Assembly (NCBI GenBank): GCA_951394045.1
Contig: OX595992.1
Location: 2,046,001 to 2,110,000 of the forward strand
From: Nitzschia sp. DOCU1
Taxonomy: Eukaryota; Bacillariophyta; Bacillariophyceae; Bacillariales; Bacillariaceae
Direction: 5' to 3'
DNA length: 64,000 nucleotides
The position numbers and the translations under genes are program-made. Shown here piece by piece: positions 62,589 through 64,000 of this stretch; within the stretch, counting starts at the first letter, position 1; every line of letters begins with the position of its first letter. A model generated the notes under the pieces. That model was not told where the DNA came from. It saw only the letters and a program-made list of their open reading frames with translations, and searched no databases.

Positions 62589-63773
62589 TCAATCCATTTC
62601 GACGTCGCTGTCGCTACTGACACTAAGCTTGTCGAAATCAGGGAGATCGTTGAGATCATCCATATCATAATTGAAGTTGTCCATCAAAGGAGGATCTTCG
62701 GCCTTGCGCTTCTTGGCAGATTGCTTAACCGCGTTGTCCACCATAGACTTAATATAGGCATGAAGCTCGCCTGTTTTCTTCTTTCTTTCGCTGTCGCCTT
62801 CGCTATCGCTGCGGCGCCAAGTTTTGTTTTCAAAGCGGGTCTTTTTAAAACGACCTCCGACGTTGGAGTGGGCAGACGCCATCTTCTTCGCCTGGTCCTT
62901 TAAAATAAGACAATCATGGGAAGCATGTGTGTTGTTAGCTCCATGATACAAGCATTCATACTTAGCGGCCTTACCATCGGTTCCCGCTCTTGGGCCTCCA
63001 CGCTTCCTCTTTGAGGGATTTTCGTCATTCGACTTGCCATGCTTGTCTGCCTTCTTGCTGAGGGCTTCGTTGATCTCTTCTGTGGCCTCCAATCATTCGC
63101 AGAAGTCCACGAAGTCTTGAACCGTGTGTTCCATCGGTTCGAATCCCTGGAGGATCATCTCCTTCCGCCACTTGGCGGGGATTCCAAACTCGCAATTCTC
63201 CATGAGCTCGTCATCGGGAATTTTGTTTCTCTTGTCTTTCTCGTCGAATAGTGCGAGGTATTCATTTAGCTCGCGGAACCAAGCTACATACGCCTTCATT
63301 GTCATCGTTGGGGGCTTTTGGCAGATCCGACGCATATAACGCTTTTGAAGTTGCACCGCGCGTTTTGGGAGGACATAGGCCGTAACCGCGTGCAAACATT
63401 TCTCAAAATTATCAGGGTTTTCGGATTTGAGTTCCGAGGCCTTCGCATTGAAAGCCACCAATACCTGGCCTTTCAGCAAATTGCGTGTTAAAGCGTATTA
63501 CTGAGGTCCCGTGGTTAGGTCCTGACCCACGATCACATCCTTAAGTCCGATAAGGAAAAGGAACCACTCTTCGGGCGTTCCGTCAGTGAAATGCGGTTGT
63601 TTGATGCGTCGCGTCAAGGACTTCTTATCCTTTGGATCGATACGCAAGTCATATTGACTGTACACACCGTCCTTGAGCTCCTTTGGCTCGGGCCATTCAA
63701 TGCTGATTGGCGCTGACTTAAAGCCCTGCTTCTCGGCAGTGGCCTTCTTGGGGATGCTGGTTGAGATCTTCAT
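62589..63773 (-). pseudogene. Broken gag of the LTR element
   Basis: Starts at the ATG at 63773 (MKISTSIPKK). In the same frame two stops intervene: TAA at 63500-63498 and TGA at 63095-63093. The frame then ends at TGA 62591-62589. The middle part contains capsid-like helices (MKAYVAWFRELNEYLAL) and a Cys/His cluster CLYHGANNTHASHDC, a zinc-knuckle-like nucleic-acid-binding motif. The C-terminal part is Lys/Ser-rich then acidic. The last TGA is directly followed in frame by pol. Confidence 0.8.
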
Positions 63774-63808
63774 CTTGCTCACGCGTGCAACGTGGAGTGT
63801 TAACACTG

Positions 63809-64000
63809 TGCACTATGCTGAAAGTACGATGAAAAAGTTGTAGTGGAAATAATTTGTGAGATCTAAAGTTATCGCTGATTCTATCGCTCCTAGACCACCG
63901 GAGTCTTTCCTCAATGCATCCTGTATGCGTTGGATGCAACTCCCACCAATCTAGCTTCTCAGATCTCTTCAAGGTCTTATAGCTAGCTACCGTTGGAGCT
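63809..64000 (-). repeat. LTR at the right end (5' LTR), truncated by the window
   Basis: 192 bp matching 59853-60044 with two differences, both C here and T in the left copy. The rest lies outside the window. Confidence 0.85.

Larger units (their letters stand above)
59853..64000 (-). mobile_element. Ty3/gypsy-order LTR retrotransposon, incomplete at the right edge
   Basis: Minus-strand element with direct long terminal repeats at 59853 and 63809, the second cut by the window end. The internal part (~3.5 kb) encodes a gag-like region, an aspartic protease, reverse transcriptase and RNase H in that order, and then ends; no integrase motifs follow or precede. Everything lies in one frame from 63773 to 60381 but is interrupted by four stops. 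Over the 192 visible aligned LTR bases there are two differences (59917/63873 and 60004/63960), so the insertion is recent in age, yet the proteins are broken. Confidence 0.85.

Noticed and set aside
60381..63773. Genetic code reassignment of UGA/UAA as an explanation for the gag-pol stops
   Set aside because: Other genes in the window end cleanly at TGA, TAA and TAG and contain no internal ones, so the standard code applies.

Overview
The window looks like nuclear DNA of a diatom, probably a pennate one; this is inferred from content and not confirmed by any search. The clues are: genes on both strands with short GT-AG introns of about 64-93 nt; a protein with the DUF6824-type domain that is very common in diatoms; an HSF-type transcription factor; secretory-plus-plastid presequences with the ASAFAP-like F+1 site (GAFAPP, AQAFPL); and an LTR retrotransposon. 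No rRNA, functional tRNA, CRISPR array or bacterial operon was seen.

From 1 to about 50 kb the DNA is gene-dense. In order it holds: a DUF6824 protein; a basic nuclear-type protein and a small membrane protein; a four-exon protein with five membrane segments; a microsomal FAD2-like desaturase; a plastid-type flavin reductase broken by a one-base frameshift; a GT15-like mannosyltransferase; TDP1 (DNA repair); a tyrosine-aminotransferase-like enzyme; an IQ-motif protein; an HDHD2-like HAD phosphatase; a histidine phosphatase; a large adenylation-carrier-ankyrin protein; a CCCH zinc-finger/RGG protein; a membrane protein with a degenerate J domain; a coiled-coil membrane protein; a TACO1/YebC protein; an exostosin-like glycosyltransferase; an EDRF1 homologue; a membrane-anchored MsrB; a protein of long repeats; a UVR-motif protein; an APH/choline-kinase-like protein; an LCMT-type methyltransferase; and an HSF. 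Many neighbours are divergent or convergent pairs. They do not form a single pathway.

From about 50 kb to the end the character changes. Genes are sparse and repeats common. This part holds a candidate 2-oxoglutarate dioxygenase, an unrecognised 630-aa protein, 41-bp identical inverted copies 5.5 kb apart, tandem duplications, a ~0.4-kb MITE-like inverted-repeat element, a broken partial copy of the LCMT-type gene from 11 kb upstream, a decayed intron-containing gene, and a minus-strand Ty3/gypsy-order LTR retrotransposon running off the right edge. That element has near-identical LTRs but four in-frame stops, a mutated reverse-transcriptase active site and no visible integrase.

The most novel observations are the A-PCP-ankyrin protein, the decay pattern of the retrotransposon, and the accessory 50.5-56.5 kb block with its dioxygenase candidate.
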